Below, one piece after another: positions 39,304-49,597 of a DNA stretch of 64,000 nucleotides. Position 1 is the stretch's first letter; each line of letters starts with the position of its first letter. The position numbers were made by a program, and so were the translations under genes. Location of the stretch: positions 62,001-126,000 of the forward strand of contig JABSOY010000012.1 in assembly GCA_013215385.1 (NCBI GenBank), read 5' to 3'. The DNA is from Colwellia sp. (GTDB lineage Bacteria > Pseudomonadota > Gammaproteobacteria > Enterobacterales > Alteromonadaceae). The notes beneath the pieces were generated by a model. That model was given only the letters and a program-made list of their open reading frames with translations, was not told where the DNA came from and made no database searches.

Positions 39304-39831
39304 ATGGCAATTGTAGGTTTATTTTTCGGTAGTGATACAGGTAATACTGAAGCTGTCAGCAAAACAATTCAAAAGAAATTAAGTAAAAAATTAGTTGATG
39401 TTAAAGACATTGCTAAAAGTACGAAAGAAGAAATTGCTGAGTTTGATCTAATTATTTTAGGTATTCCAACCTGGTACTACGGTGAAAACCAATGTGATTG
39501 GGATGACTTTTTACCTGAGCTTGAAGAGATTGACTTTACTGATAAGTTAGTCGCTATATTTGGCTTAGGCGATCAAGAAGATTATGCTGAATATTTTTGT
39601 GATGCAATGGAGCCTTTAAAAGATATCGTTGAATCTAAAGGTGCTATTGTTGTTGGTAACTGGCCAACCGAAGGCTATGAATTTGAAGCATCTAAAGCAT
39701 TAGTTGATGAAAATACTTTCATCGGCTTATGTGTTGACGAAGACCGCCAACCAGAATTAACTGAAGAACGTGTTGATAAATGGGTTGCACAAGTTTTTGA
39801 AGAAATGTGCTTAGCAGAACTGGCTGATTAA
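39304..39831 (+). CDS. fldA: Flavodoxin FldA
   Basis: A 175-residue long-chain flavodoxin. The FMN phosphate loop is GSDTGNTEAV (about 9-18), and isoalloxazine-stacking aromatic residues are in PTWYYGE (about 54-60) and GLGDQEDYAEYF. It is a low-potential electron carrier that can replace ferredoxin under iron shortage and feeds reductive enzymes. The order ybfE-fldA-fur matches E. coli, with one inserted convergent gene. A terminator follows at 39859. Confidence 0.97.
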   Translation: MAIVGLFFGSDTGNTEAVSKTIQKKLSKKLVDVKDIAKSTKEEIAEFDLIILGIPTWYYGENQCDWDDFLPELEEIDFTDKLVAIFGLGDQEDYAEYFCDAMEPLKDIVESKGAIVVGNWPTEGYEFEASKALVDENTFIGLCVDEDRQPELTEERVDKWVAQVFEEMCLAELAD

Positions 39832-39858
39832 TTTTCGCTATAAATGCTCCCCTGATTA

Positions 39859-39882
39859 AGCCTGCTTTTGCAGGCTTTTTTG
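39859..39882 (+). terminator. Intrinsic terminator after fldA
   Basis: The stem AAGCCTGC/GCAGGCTT with a TTTT loop is followed by six T, about 30 bases after the fldA stop. Confidence 0.9.
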
Positions 39883-39901
39883 TATCAGTAATACCTGGCT
39901 T

Positions 39902-40360
39902 TTAACGCTGTGATTTTTTCCGTCGAATATACAAACGTCGATTTACTTTGGCAATCAGTTGCCCATAACTATCTTTTACACAAACCTCTACACTCGGTAA
40001 ATATTTATCACCGCCTCGTGTATGCTCAATAATTTCATCAATAAAATGGTCGCTAACATAAAATTCGGCGTGAACGACTCCTTTGCCAGGTTTAATATAA
40101 TCAATATCAGCTGACTTATCCCAGACATAATAATTATTACCTAAACGCGCTAAAGTCATTAACATATAGAAGGGATCTGTCATCGCAAACAATGAACCGC
40201 CAAAATGAACACCCATGGCATTTTTATTCCAAGGACGCATTTTCAAACTTACTCTAGCATGACGAAAATCACTAGAAATTAATTCGACCTTTATTCCAGT
40301 AAAGAAAAATGGCGGCCAGATATTCAATAAAAATTTTAGTAACCATGCTCTTTTAAGCAT
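39902..40360 (-). CDS. DUF4442 family hot-dog-fold protein
   Basis: A 152-residue protein from the ATG at 40360, which has AGGAGA six bases upstream; the frame is open ten residues further without an SD. It has the PaaI/YiiD-C hot-dog pattern, with MRPWNKNAMGVHFGGSLFAM (core NAMGVHFGGSLF) and later YIKPGKG. Such DUF4442 proteins are presumed acyl-CoA thioesterases, but the substrate is unknown. It is convergent with fldA and divergent from fur. Confidence 0.85.
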   Translation of the reverse strand: MLKRAWLLKFLLNIWPPFFFTGIKVELISSDFRHARVSLKMRPWNKNAMGVHFGGSLFAMTDPFYMLMTLARLGNNYYVWDKSADIDYIKPGKGVVHAEFYVSDHFIDEIIEHTRGGDKYLPSVEVCVKDSYGQLIAKVNRRLYIRRKKSQR

Positions 40361-40493
40361 TAACTGTCTCCTATAAAGATAATAACTCATCGTACCAGAT
40401 GGTAATGTGCCAGTTTAGTACGAAGCGTAGGAGAAAATCCAATGAAATTAACATTCAGTTAAACTAATACTTCCCTCAGACAGTAGAACGCCC

Positions 40494-40499
40494 TATAAT
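40494..40499 (+). promoter_or_regulatory. Likely -10 box of fur
   Basis: A perfect TATAAT stands 34 bases before the fur ATG. The -35 region is weak. I looked for a Fur box (GATAAT repeats) here, since fur is often self-regulated, and did not find one. Confidence 0.5.
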
Positions 40500-40533
40500 T
40501 TTGTTTAACGTACCGAATTAGAGAATAAAGTTG

Positions 40534-40977
40534 ATGGCAGAACAAAACGAAGAGCTAAAAAGAGCCGGATTAAAAATCACCCTGCCACGGATCAAGATCC
40601 TCACGATATTACAAAACCCAAATAATCAGCATATTAGTGCTGAGGATGTCTACAAAATTTTGCTTGAGCAGCATGAAGAAATTGGCCTAGCAACGGTTTA
40701 CCGTGTACTAAACCAATTTGATGATGCAGGTATTGTTAGTCGCCATCACTTTGAAGGTGGTAAGTCGGTCTTTGAATTAAGTCATAAACAACATCATGAT
40801 CACTTAGTGTGTCTGAAATGTGGAATCGTGGTTGAGTTTGAAGATGATGTTATTGAACAGCGCCAAGAAGATATTGCTAAAACTCACAAAATAAAATTAA
40901 CTAACCATAGTCTTTATTTATATGGTGAGTGTGAAGATACAGAGGCTTGTGATAAGTATCGATTATCGCATAGTTAA
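40534..40977 (+). CDS. fur: Ferric uptake regulator Fur
   Basis: A 147-residue metalloregulator from the ATG at 40534; a TTG directly before it is in frame but unlikely. The winged-helix domain (1-82) contains LPRIKILTILQN and EIGLATVYRVLNQF. The metal-binding and dimer domain has HHDHLVCLKCGIVVEFED with the CxxC zinc or structural site, and a second Cys pair in GECEDTEAC. It represses iron-uptake genes when loaded with Fe2+. A hairpin follows. Confidence 0.98.
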   Translation: MAEQNEELKRAGLKITLPRIKILTILQNPNNQHISAEDVYKILLEQHEEIGLATVYRVLNQFDDAGIVSRHHFEGGKSVFELSHKQHHDHLVCLKCGIVVEFEDDVIEQRQEDIAKTHKIKLTNHSLYLYGECEDTEACDKYRLSHS

Positions 40978-40998
40978 CGTTATTGTTAGCCGTATTAT

Positions 40999-41027
40999 AA
41001 AAAAACCTGCTTATGCAGGTTTTTTTA
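40999..41027. terminator. Bidirectional intrinsic terminator between fur and pntB
   Basis: The hairpin AACCTGC/GCAGGTT with A run before and T run after serves both convergent genes. It nearly repeats the sequence of the terminator at 29769. Confidence 0.9.
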
Positions 41028-41071
41028 TAAGGTGTAGAACGACACTGCTCTCTATCAATAATAACCGATAG

Positions 41072-42478
41072 CTAAAGCGCTTTGAATATTTGTTCAACAG
41101 AGTCTTTTGCATCACCAAACAGCATTTGTGTATTGTCTTTAAAGAACAATGGGTTCTGTACACCTGCATAACCCGTATTCATCGAACGTTTAAAAACAAT
41201 AACTTGTTTTGCATTCCATACTTCAAGTACCGGCATACCCGCAATTGGGCTAGTAGGATCTTCGGCTGCTGCTGGATTTACGGTATCGTTAGCACCAATA
41301 ACTAAAACCACATCCGTTTTCGGAAAATCGTCATTAATTTCATCCATGCCAAGTACAATATCATAGGGCACTCTCGCTTCAGCTAATAAAACATTCATAT
41401 GCCCAGGTAAACGTCCTGCCACAGGATGAATAGCAAACCGCACATCAATACCTTTATCTTTTAAAGCTTGGCTCATTTCATAAACGGGATACTGCGCTTG
41501 GGCAACTGCCATGCCATAACCAGGTGTAATAATAACGGTTTTAGCGGCGCACAACATATCAGCAACCGCATCAGCATTTATTTCAATATGATCGCCATAA
41601 TCTGTATCATTGTTCACAACGACATCGGTACCAAAACCGCCAGCAATAACACTGATAAATGAGCGGTTCATCGCTTTACACATAATATACGATAATATCG
41701 CGCCTGATGAGCCAACCAATGCTCCGGTAACAATCAACAAATCATTATTTAACATAAAACCAGCGGCTGCAGCGGCCCAACCAGAATATGAATTAAGCAT
41801 AGAAACCACGACAGGCATATCGGCGCCACCAATAGAAGCGACTAAATGCCAACCAAAAACTAAAGCAATTAAAGTCATCAAATATAATGCGCTATCAGAG
41901 CCACCACTTTGCACAAAATTTATCAATAAAATAACAGCGACAATGCCAGCAGCTAAGTTTAATTTATGACGGTGCGGCAACATTAATGCAGAAGAGTTAA
42001 TGACACCTCGTAACTTAGCAAATGCAACAATCGAACCGGTAAAGGTGATAGATCCAATAAACACACCTAAAAACACTTCAACTAAATGAATATTTGTTGC
42101 CATTTGTTGAGTTTCAGTAAATGTTAACGGCAACGAGTGTTCCATTTCAAAATAACTGTTAAAGCCAACTAATACTGCGGCTAAACCAACGAAACTATGT
42201 AGAATCGCCACAAGTTCAGGCATTTGTGTCATTTCAACTTTTTTGGCTAAATGTAAGCCAATAAACGCGCCAACTGACATAGCAATGACTATCACCAAAA
42301 CGTTATCAACACGTGGATCAGCAATCGTTGCAATCAGCGCTATTGCCATCCCCGTAATACCATACCAATTCCCAGTTTCAGCTGTTTCTTGCTTGCTTAA
42401 CCCTGCGAGACTAAAAATGAATAACAATGCGGCAACTATATAAGCTGCACTAATTAACCCTTGAGAAAATTCCATCAA
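41072..42478 (-). CDS. pntB: NAD(P) transhydrogenase subunit beta
   Basis: A 468-residue subunit with about nine membrane helices forming most of the proton channel (1-270) and a cytoplasmic NADP-binding domain III (about 290-468) with [31 protein letters not shown] and the [10 protein letters not shown] motif. With PntA it uses the proton gradient to make NADPH from NADH. It is eight bases after pntA. Length agrees with E. coli (462). Confidence 0.97.
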   Translation of the reverse strand: MMEFSQGLISAAYIVAALLFIFSLAGLSKQETAETGNWYGITGMAIALIATIADPRVDNVLVIVIAMSVGAFIGLHLAKKVEMTQMPELVAILHSFVGLAAVLVGFNSYFEMEHSLPLTFTETQQMATNIHLVEVFLGVFIGSITFTGSIVAFAKLRGVINSSALMLPHRHKLNLAAGIVAVILLINFVQSGGSDSALYLMTLIALVFGWHLVASIGGADMPVVVSMLNSYSGWAAAAAGFMLNNDLLIVTGALVGSSGAILSYIMCKAMNRSFISVIAGGFGTDVVVNNDTDYGDHIEINADAVADMLCAAKTVIITPGYGMAVAQAQYPVYEMSQALKDKGIDVRFAIHPVAGRLPGHMNVLLAEARVPYDIVLGMDEINDDFPKTDVVLVIGANDTVNPAAAEDPTSPIAGMPVLEVWNAKQVIVFKRSMNTGYAGVQNPLFFKDNTQMLFGDAKDSVEQIFKAL

Positions 42479-42486
42479 TGCGTCCC

Positions 42487-44022
42487 TTATCTTCTAAACA
42501 TTTTTAACATACGTTTGGTAACAACAAAGCCACCAACAATATTGATTGTGGCAATAAGTACCGCAATCCACGCAAGTATTTGTATTAATGTATTATCTTG
42601 GCCAATCTGTAACAAGGCGCCAACAATGATAATGCCGGAAATAGCATTGGTAACACTCATTAAGGGAGTATGTAATGAATGACTAACATTCCACACCACG
42701 TTGTAGCCAATAACACAGGCAAGTACAAAGACGGTAAAGTGGGAAAGGAAATCTGCAGGAGCTACGCTTGCTACCCAAGCGAATAAAGCCGCTCCTAGCC
42801 CCATAAAAATATGCTTTTTAGTTTGAGAAACAGGTTGGTCTTTTACAAGACTTACGCTAAGTTTTTCTTGCTTGGCTTTAGCCGGTGCGGCACTCACTTG
42901 AATAGGGGGTGGCGGAAAAGTAATTTCATCACTTTTAACAACGATCATATTTCTAACGACTTGATCGTCAAAATCAACCACTATGTTACCATCTTTTTCA
43001 GGGCAAACTAATTTGGCCAAATTAACTAAATTATTTGAATAAAGTTGCGATGCTTGATTAGGCAGCCGTGACACTAGGTCGGTATAACCGATAATTTTAA
43101 CGCCATCTATATTAGTCACTTTTCCCGCGACAGTTAACGCACAATTACCGCCACCCGCTGCAGCTAAATCAACGATTATAGAACCTGTTTTCATTGACTT
43201 AACCATTGCCTCAGTGATCAATTTTGGCGCCGGCTTTCCCGGAATCATCGCTGTAGTAATAATAATATCGACATCCTTAGCTTGCTCAGCAAACAACGCC
43301 ATTTCAGCATCGATAAAGGCTTTACTCATTTCTTTTGCGTAACCATCTCCTGAACCAGTGTCTTCTGGTTCTTCATAATCAAGCTCAAGAAACTCAGCGC
43401 CCATACTTTCAATTTGTTCTTTAACCTCTGGACGAGTATCAAAAGCGCGAACGATAGCGCCTAAACTGCCTGCAGTACCTATAGCAGCAAGACCAGCAAC
43501 CCCAGCACCGATGATCATAACTTTCGCTGGTGGCATTTTACCCGCTGCGGTAATTTGTCCGGTAAGGAATCGTCCAAAATGATGAGTTGCTTCAATAACA
43601 GCACGGTAGCCGGCAATGTTGGCCATAGAGCTCAGCGCATCCATTGACTGCGAGCGCGTCATGCGTGGTACCATTTCCATAGCAAAGGTGGTGATTGATT
43701 TTGCGCGTAACGCTTCAAGTAACTCTGGGCTTTGGGCAGGTGCAATAAAACTGACTAAATGTGCGCCCTCTTTCATTTGAGCCACTTCATCAAGTGTTGG
43801 GGCATTCACCTTGAAAATAATATCTGATTGCCAACAAGCCTTTTTGGTAACCAGTAACGCTTGTTCAGCAATAAACTCTTGATCAGTAAAACTCGATTTG
43901 GTGCCAGCTCCTTTTTGCACTTGAACACTAAAGCCTAATTTGAGTAATGCTTTTACTGAGGATGGTGAAGCCGCAACCCGGTTCTCACCAGAAAGAGTTT
44001 CTTTGGGTATTCCAATATTCAT
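42487..44022 (-). CDS. pntA: NAD(P) transhydrogenase subunit alpha
   Basis: A 511-residue subunit. Domain I (about 1-380) resembles alanine dehydrogenase and binds NAD(H): [17 protein letters not shown] at the N-terminus, the Rossmann motif [14 protein letters not shown], and [14 protein letters not shown]. Four C-terminal membrane helices (about 410-505) belong to the proton channel. It is first in the pntAB operon, and length matches E. coli (510). Confidence 0.97.
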   Translation of the reverse strand: MNIGIPKETLSGENRVAASPSSVKALLKLGFSVQVQKGAGTKSSFTDQEFIAEQALLVTKKACWQSDIIFKVNAPTLDEVAQMKEGAHLVSFIAPAQSPELLEALRAKSITTFAMEMVPRMTRSQSMDALSSMANIAGYRAVIEATHHFGRFLTGQITAAGKMPPAKVMIIGAGVAGLAAIGTAGSLGAIVRAFDTRPEVKEQIESMGAEFLELDYEEPEDTGSGDGYAKEMSKAFIDAEMALFAEQAKDVDIIITTAMIPGKPAPKLITEAMVKSMKTGSIIVDLAAAGGGNCALTVAGKVTNIDGVKIIGYTDLVSRLPNQASQLYSNNLVNLAKLVCPEKDGNIVVDFDDQVVRNMIVVKSDEITFPPPPIQVSAAPAKAKQEKLSVSLVKDQPVSQTKKHIFMGLGAALFAWVASVAPADFLSHFTVFVLACVIGYNVVWNVSHSLHTPLMSVTNAISGIIIVGALLQIGQDNTLIQILAWIAVLIATINIVGGFVVTKRMLKMFRR

Positions 44023-44229
44023 AAGCCACCTTTTTAAGGGTTACAACCTGAGAAAATCAAATAAGACTGTAACGTGTTATTTTTCTTATGGGTTTTAGTA
44101 CATCTCATGCTGATTAATGTTTTACCACTTATCGAATGCATTTCATACAACTAAAAGATTAATAAAGGAAATATTTGGAGGGTATCTATTCAAAAGATAC
44201 TGAAGGCTAGTTTGCAGAATTGGCACTGC

Positions 44230-45522
44230 TTATTGTTTGAAGACCTTTTTACGCTGTGTTTCTAATTGCCCAACTAAACGATCAATATCGCCATGTTCAA
44301 TGAAGTCTGCAAACGCCTGTTTAGCAAATTTAGCCATCGCTTGATCGGTTTCACGATCAAAATATTGACTAAGATGACTCGCGTTTTCTAATTGTTGCTT
44401 TCCTTGTCCGATGAGCTCTTTACTATCATTTTGCACCGCTATATGAGGAGAAAGCATATCCTTGTCTTCATTGAGCAAAAATTGGGTTTCAGGTAAGGCT
44501 AAATAATGAACAAAACGTAACGCCTTTTCTTTAGACTTGCTCGATTTCAAAAGGCTTATTGTTGATAACGGTGCGATTTCATTATTTTCATTAAGGCTGC
44601 CCTTTACCTCTGCCATTTTTGGAAAGACAAAATAGCCAAACTCTTTTTTAAACTTATCCGCGATGTTATTTAAAGAAAAGCTACCAATAAGCTGGACTCC
44701 TGCGACCTCTCGGCTAATTAGAGGTAGCAAATTTTCACCATCTAGTTTTTGAGGAGAACGAGAAAAATATTTATTTGTTATGAGGTTCTGCCAAAGAGTA
44801 ATAGCTTCAATAACCGGCGCTGAACTATAAGGTATTTCTCCCTTCATTAATTGCTTATAAAACGAAAAGCTATTATTACGCAGAATCAAATAATCAAACC
44901 AGCCTGCCGCAGGCCAAGGCTCTTTAGTACCAATAGCGATAGGTGTTATGTTGTTTGTTTTTAAAATAGCTAAAGTATTAAGAAAATCTGACCAAGTAAC
45001 AGGAACTTGTAGTTTTAATCGCGCAAAAACTTTCTTCTTATAATAAAAACCCCAAGGATAATAAGTAACAGGAATACCATAAACATTTCCGTTATAGCTA
45101 ACATTTTCCTTATTAGCCAGCCCAAAAGCATGGTCAAAGTTTTCTTGCTGCCAAAAATCATCGAGGGGTTGTAATAAACCTTTTTTAGCGAGTTCTTCTG
45201 TTCTTTTACCGCCATACCAAGCGAGGATGTCGATATGATAGGGATCATTATCTAAACGTTGTAATAATGATTTATTAATCGTGTTAAAGCTTTTGCCGTT
45301 AAGAATACGTAGTCTAATTTTTATGTCAGGATTATCAGCTTCAAAAGCAGAAATGACCTCTGTATACCCGCCTTTTTCCTTGCCATTAAATGCGCTAGCG
45401 CCAAAATTAATAATGGTTACAGAATATACAGAGAAGGAAAGAAGAGACAGTATAAGCGACAGAGCCATGAGAGCATGGCCCGTTAATCGGAAAGGGAGAG
45501 TAAATTTCTCAGTCAAGATCAT
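44230..45522 (-). CDS. Orphan extracellular solute-binding protein, family 1 (sugar type)
   Basis: A 430-residue protein with a long N-terminal segment, hydrophobic at about 14-34, acting as signal peptide. The mature part resembles maltose/multiple-sugar binding proteins: VISAFEADNPDIKIRL, DILAWYGGKRTEELAKKG, YGIPVTYYPWGFYYKKKVF (core YGIPVTYYPWG). No permease or ATPase gene is next to it. Its start overlaps the ycgN stop by 14 bases, so it is translated from the ycgN transcript. The ligand is unknown. Confidence 0.82.
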   Translation of the reverse strand: MILTEKFTLPFRLTGHALMALSLILSLLSFSVYSVTIINFGASAFNGKEKGGYTEVISAFEADNPDIKIRLRILNGKSFNTINKSLLQRLDNDPYHIDILAWYGGKRTEELAKKGLLQPLDDFWQQENFDHAFGLANKENVSYNGNVYGIPVTYYPWGFYYKKKVFARLKLQVPVTWSDFLNTLAILKTNNITPIAIGTKEPWPAAGWFDYLILRNNSFSFYKQLMKGEIPYSSAPVIEAITLWQNLITNKYFSRSPQKLDGENLLPLISREVAGVQLIGSFSLNNIADKFKKEFGYFVFPKMAEVKGSLNENNEIAPLSTISLLKSSKSKEKALRFVHYLALPETQFLLNEDKDMLSPHIAVQNDSKELIGQGKQQLENASHLSQYFDRETDQAMAKFAKQAFADFIEHGDIDRLVGQLETQRKKVFKQ

Positions 45523-46018
45523 TTAAAGGCCAAGAAACAATGTAGTCTTCAAAGTATTCTATCGCGACATCATCATCTTTAACTATTTTCCCACGTACTG
45601 ACATACCAGCTTTATGCATGGCTGACTTTTTTCCATTGTGTAATAACGGATGCCATGAGGGCATACCACGCCCCTCTTTTAAACGGCGATAAGTACAACT
45701 TGGTGGCATAAAAAATACACCATCTAAGTTTTCTTGCGTTAAACGCACACAATCGGGTACAAGCGTTGTACGTTGTTCGTATTTAGAACATTGACAACTT
45801 TTCTCATTCAATAAATGACAAGCAATATTGGTGTAATGTATTTGCTCACCTTCATTAATGTGATTCGTTGGTAGTAATTCTGTTTCATCTGTTGTTTCAT
45901 CGTCATCAATGAATTTATTTAAACAACACTTTGCACAACCGTCACACAACGACTCCCATTCAGGGCGAGTCATTTCTTCTAATTTTTTTGTTTGCCAAAA
46001 AGGAGCTATATCGCTCAT
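45509..46018 (-). CDS. ycgN: YcgN/UPF0260 family cysteine-cluster protein
   Basis: A 169-residue protein with Cys residues in the pattern CDGCAKCC near the N-terminus, then CHLL, CQCSKYEQR, CVRL and a C-terminal SCTYRRL. This spacing is that of the UPF0260 (YkgJ/CxxCxxCC) family, which probably binds a metal or iron-sulphur cluster; the role is unknown. It is near ycgL, as in E. coli, with a transglycosylase gene between. The binding-protein gene overlaps its end. Confidence 0.93.
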   Translation of the reverse strand: MSDIAPFWQTKKLEEMTRPEWESLCDGCAKCCLNKFIDDDETTDETELLPTNHINEGEQIHYTNIACHLLNEKSCQCSKYEQRTTLVPDCVRLTQENLDGVFFMPPSCTYRRLKEGRGMPSWHPLLHNGKKSAMHKAGMSVRGKIVKDDDVAIEYFEDYIVSWPLNDLD

Positions 46019-46060
46019 ATATTTTTACTCTTTTCTTACTATTTTTACTTGTAACTAAAC

Positions 46061-47116
46061 CTAATGAATAGGCGGGAATTTTATTCTGTCTGATAAATGT
46101 CCCACCGAACTAACAAAGTAATAAGACAAATTCCAATGCATTAAACTCTTATAGTTATTATACGCTAAATAAACACGGCCATTGTGATCATCAGGGAAAA
46201 CTAATGCCGCTGTAACATCTACCTTAGGTAAATTTGTTCCATCAACGCGTCTAATGCCTAAGGCCTGCCATTGTGCTAAAGTTTTTTCAGTTTTAGCCCA
46301 TGCTTTTAGCCAATTTTTACGGCCACCGGTATTTCTTGGAATCGCTAACGATAAATCAAAACCAGGAGGTAACTTTACTTGTCGCCCCCAGGTTAATTCG
46401 TCGTTCCAGCCTACTTTTTGCAAGTAGTTAGCCATTGATGAAAAAACATCAGCTTGATTACCCCAAATATCTTTTTTGCCATCACCATCACCATCAATGG
46501 CATAAGCAACAAAAGATGTCGGCATAAATTGATTTTGTCCCATCGCACCAGCCCAAGAGCCTTTCATAGCTTCTACACTTATATGACCTTGTTGAATGAT
46601 GGTTAACGCAGCCCAAAGCTGCTTTTTGAAAAACACTTCACGTCGACCTTCATACGCTAAAGTGGTCAATGCAGAAATAACATTATAGTTACCCATGATT
46701 TTACCAAAATTAGTTTCTAAGCCCCACAACGCAACAATAAACCTAGGTTGTACATTATATTTTTCACCGATCTGCGTTAACAAAGGTAAATGTTTTTTAT
46801 ACATTGCACGTGCTTTTTTTACTTTCCAAGCAGGTACTCGCTTAGGTAAATAGGTATCTAAGGTTTCGACGCTTTCAGGTTGTGAACGATCAGCTTTAAC
46901 GGCTCGTTGATGAAACTTTACTTTTGAGAAAGCACTGTCAATTAATGTCGTTTCATAACCTTTTATTATTGCCTCTTCTTTAAGTTTTACAACAAACGCC
47001 TTAAAGCCAACTTCTGATAATTCTTTTGAAGATGCTTGAACAGAGCTTATCAAGCTAACGGATAAAATACCGATGAGCACTAAGCTACTTTTCTTTATTT
47101 TCGACAAGGTAATCAT
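46061..47116 (-). CDS. Lytic murein transglycosylase, MltB family
   Basis: A 351-residue periplasmic enzyme with a signal peptide (about 1-28, cut near VQA-SS) and an SLT_2-type domain. The catalytic Glu is in WGLETNFGKIMG (about residue 130), followed by SALTTLAYEGRR, GSWAGAMGQNQFMPTSF (core GAMGQNQFMP) and DGDGKKDIW. It cleaves the glycan strand to 1,6-anhydro-muramic ends. No lipobox is seen, so it is soluble rather than MltB-like lipidated. It lies between ycgL and ycgN. Confidence 0.92.
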   Translation of the reverse strand: MITLSKIKKSSLVLIGILSVSLISSVQASSKELSEVGFKAFVVKLKEEAIIKGYETTLIDSAFSKVKFHQRAVKADRSQPESVETLDTYLPKRVPAWKVKKARAMYKKHLPLLTQIGEKYNVQPRFIVALWGLETNFGKIMGNYNVISALTTLAYEGRREVFFKKQLWAALTIIQQGHISVEAMKGSWAGAMGQNQFMPTSFVAYAIDGDGDGKKDIWGNQADVFSSMANYLQKVGWNDELTWGRQVKLPPGFDLSLAIPRNTGGRKNWLKAWAKTEKTLAQWQALGIRRVDGTNLPKVDVTAALVFPDDHNGRVYLAYNNYKSLMHWNLSYYFVSSVGHLSDRIKFPPIH

Positions 47117-47128
47117 GCTAGATCACTC

Positions 47129-47419
47129 CTAATCTTTGTCAGTATTCTTCAATTTCATTTCGGCTTTGTGTTGATCAAGTAAATTTTCTTGTGGGGGTGG
47201 CAGTTGTAAATAATACCCTTGGTCAGTTAAGTTTTCCTTAACTTTTTCAATATCAGCTAACGCGAGTTTTTCTTTATTTGCTAAGTTCATGACAGTAACA
47301 AGTGTCGGTGCACCAAACATAGACATGAGTGGTGCTGGCACCGATGAAAAATCATCACGTTGTTTCACGAAAAGATACGTTTGTGCTTTCTTAGAGCTTC
47401 TATATATTGTACACAGCAT
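47129..47419 (-). CDS. ycgL: YcgL domain-containing protein
   Basis: A 96-residue protein of the YcgL family: it starts MLCTIYRSSKKAQTYLFV and contains a central FGAPTLVTVMNL and a C-terminal LPPPQENLL. Members are small cytoplasmic proteins of unknown function, usually next to rnd, as here. It lies twelve bases before the transglycosylase gene and about 65 after rnd. Confidence 0.93.
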   Translation of the reverse strand: MLCTIYRSSKKAQTYLFVKQRDDFSSVPAPLMSMFGAPTLVTVMNLANKEKLALADIEKVKENLTDQGYYLQLPPPQENLLDQHKAEMKLKNTDKD

Positions 47420-47484
47420 AAAGTAGACCTATGTTTAAATTAAAATTGTCAATAATGAGGGGAAAAGTGTTATTAAAAATAAGT

Positions 47485-48621
47485 TTATTCAAAATTATTT
47501 TTAATAAATAAACTGAGTTGCTCACCAAAAAGTGCTTTTCGCCAACCGGCTAATAATTCAACTCTTTGGTGGCCTGTTGCACTGTTCAGCTTAAAATGAC
47601 CGGATAATAACTGATTAATTTGCTTTTTAGATGCTAAGTTCTCAGGTAGCAATTCTGCATTTACAGCTTGCTCAGTAATAAAAGCTTTAATTTTTTTGAA
47701 AATTTGTTTGTAACCTGGGTGTTCATCAAGACGAACTATTTTTTCAGGATACTCGCCGTTATCTTCTTGCCCGGCTCTTTGCAGAACCATTAACATAGCT
47801 TTTCCCTTATGACGAACATCTAGCATCTCAACACCTTCAAGCTGTGCCATGAGACCGACATTATCGGGGTTGTGCACGGCTAATGCAAAAAGTGTATGAT
47901 CTTTTGCAATAAAACCAATCGGCATATCACGTTTTTTGGCTTGCTGAAAACGCCAACTTGCTAAGTGTTTTAATAAATACAGTTGCTTAGGGCTTAATTT
48001 CCAACTTAACTTTATATTTCTATAAAGATTGCTTTCATCAATCGCGGTGAACTTTCGTTCAATCAATAATTCACTCTCTTCTTTTGCTGCGTAAAGCCAA
48101 CCTTTTTGTGCAAGTTCATCATGAATACGCGGATAAAGTTGAAACAAATAATCGACATCGGCTTGGGCATAATCAAGTTGTTTCGCTGTTAAAGGGCGTT
48201 TCATCCAATCGGTACGAGACTCAGACTTATCAACTTCAATGGCCAAGTAATGATTAACCATTGCGGCATAACCCATTGATAAACCATGGCCAAGGAAAGA
48301 CATCATAATTTGGCTATCAATTAAGTTGACCGGTCGACAATTTGCAGCAGTTAGAAATACTTCTAAATCTTCTGAGCAAGCGTGCAAAACTTTGCAAATT
48401 TTTTCATCCGTCAATAACTGCCAAAATGGCGATAAGTCATTAATGGCAACGGGGTCAATTAACGCTAAATTTTCCCCGTCATTCACTTGAATAAGACCTA
48501 GTTTAGGATACAAGGTACGTGTACGAACAAATTCGGTATCTATTGCCAAAATATCTGCTTGCGCAAGTTTCTGACAAAGTTCAACCAATGAGGCATGATC
48601 TTCAATGTATGTTTTATTCAA
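47485..48621 (-). CDS. rnd: Ribonuclease D
   Basis: A 378-residue 3'-5' exoribonuclease of the DEDD family that trims tRNA and other small RNA 3' ends. Exo I is AIDTEFVRTRT (about 25-35), Exo II is VLHACSEDLEVF, and Exo III lies in LDYAQADVDYLFQLY. An HRDC domain begins at about 205 and a second HRDC-like region closes the protein. It starts 18 bases after rluB ends. Confidence 0.96.
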   Translation of the reverse strand: MNKTYIEDHASLVELCQKLAQADILAIDTEFVRTRTLYPKLGLIQVNDGENLALIDPVAINDLSPFWQLLTDEKICKVLHACSEDLEVFLTAANCRPVNLIDSQIMMSFLGHGLSMGYAAMVNHYLAIEVDKSESRTDWMKRPLTAKQLDYAQADVDYLFQLYPRIHDELAQKGWLYAAKEESELLIERKFTAIDESNLYRNIKLSWKLSPKQLYLLKHLASWRFQQAKKRDMPIGFIAKDHTLFALAVHNPDNVGLMAQLEGVEMLDVRHKGKAMLMVLQRAGQEDNGEYPEKIVRLDEHPGYKQIFKKIKAFITEQAVNAELLPENLASKKQINQLLSGHFKLNSATGHQRVELLAGWRKALFGEQLSLFIKNNFE

Positions 48622-48639
48622 GCTATTTGTACCTTATAA

Positions 48640-49500
48640 CTAACGACGACGACGTGTTGCTTGTTGACTTCTTTGTTGATGTTTTTTCACTGAACGGCGA
48701 ATTCGGCGACTTTTTGCATTATCCATCGCTTTTTCATCTACTTTGACTTTACTTTGAGTTTCAAGAGTCAAACCAACGAGTTTACGATAATAGTTTACTT
48801 CACCTAAAGCCAATTCAGTCCAACCACCATTCGGTAATTGACGTTTCATTTCCATGTCGCCATAGCGGACACGAATTAAACGACTAACTTGCACTTCTTG
48901 GCTTTCCCATAAACGACGAACTTCACGGTTACGTCCTTCTGAAAGCACGACATGAAACCAATGATTTCGCCCTTCACCACCTTTGTAGGTGATCTTTTGA
49001 AACTTTGCAGGACCATCTTCTAGTTTAACACCGGCACGAAGTGTTTGTAACATAGCTTCGTTAACCTCACCAAAAATGCGTACCGCGTATTCTCTTTCTA
49101 CTTTTTGAGATGGATGCATTAAACGATTAGCAAGTTCTCCATCTGTGGTGAATAACAACATACCTGAAGTATTAATATCTAAACGACCGACGGCAACCCA
49201 GCGACTATTTTCTAGTGGTGGTAAACGATCGAATACCGTTGGACGACCTTCAGGATCTTTACGAGTACACATTTCCCCTTCAGGTTTGTTGTACATGATC
49301 ACACGACATAAATCATCTTCTTTAGCTTTTAATTTAACGATATGACCATCAACACGAATTTGCTCAGTGCCGTCAATACGATCGCCTAAATAGGCAGTTT
49401 TACCTTCCACACTAACACGACCAGCACTAATATAGGTTTCCATTTCACGGCGTGAACCTCTACCCGCTCGGGCAAGGACTTTTTGTAATTTTTCAGACAT
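48640..49500 (-). CDS. rluB: 23S rRNA pseudouridine(2605) synthase RluB
   Basis: A 286-residue RsuA-family synthase. An S4 domain covers about 1-60 ([17 protein letters not shown]). The catalytic Asp is in [15 protein letters not shown] at about residue 107, and the RsuA-like [11 protein letters not shown] follows. A short Arg/Lys/Gln-rich tail ends the protein. The position beside scpBA is usual for rluB rather than rluE or rsuA. Confidence 0.95.
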   Translation of the reverse strand: MSEKLQKVLARAGRGSRREMETYISAGRVSVEGKTAYLGDRIDGTEQIRVDGHIVKLKAKEDDLCRVIMYNKPEGEMCTRKDPEGRPTVFDRLPPLENSRWVAVGRLDINTSGMLLFTTDGELANRLMHPSQKVEREYAVRIFGEVNEAMLQTLRAGVKLEDGPAKFQKITYKGGEGRNHWFHVVLSEGRNREVRRLWESQEVQVSRLIRVRYGDMEMKRQLPNGGWTELALGEVNYYRKLVGLTLETQSKVKVDEKAMDNAKSRRIRRSVKKHQQRSQQATRRRR

Positions 49501-49597
49501 GGGTATAACTCTCTTTACGTCAGTAACTTTACGGTATATTTACCGCTACGTTGCTGTCTCTTAAATAAATAACTTTTGTAATACTCTGATGTTACAG

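Noticed and set aside
40391-40533. Possible Fur box upstream of fur
   Set aside because: I searched for GATAAT-type repeats and found none that matched well; only the -10 box is reported.
41610-41969. 119-codon plus-strand ORF inside pntB
   Set aside because: It is antisense to a strongly supported membrane protein gene and has no SD or family features.
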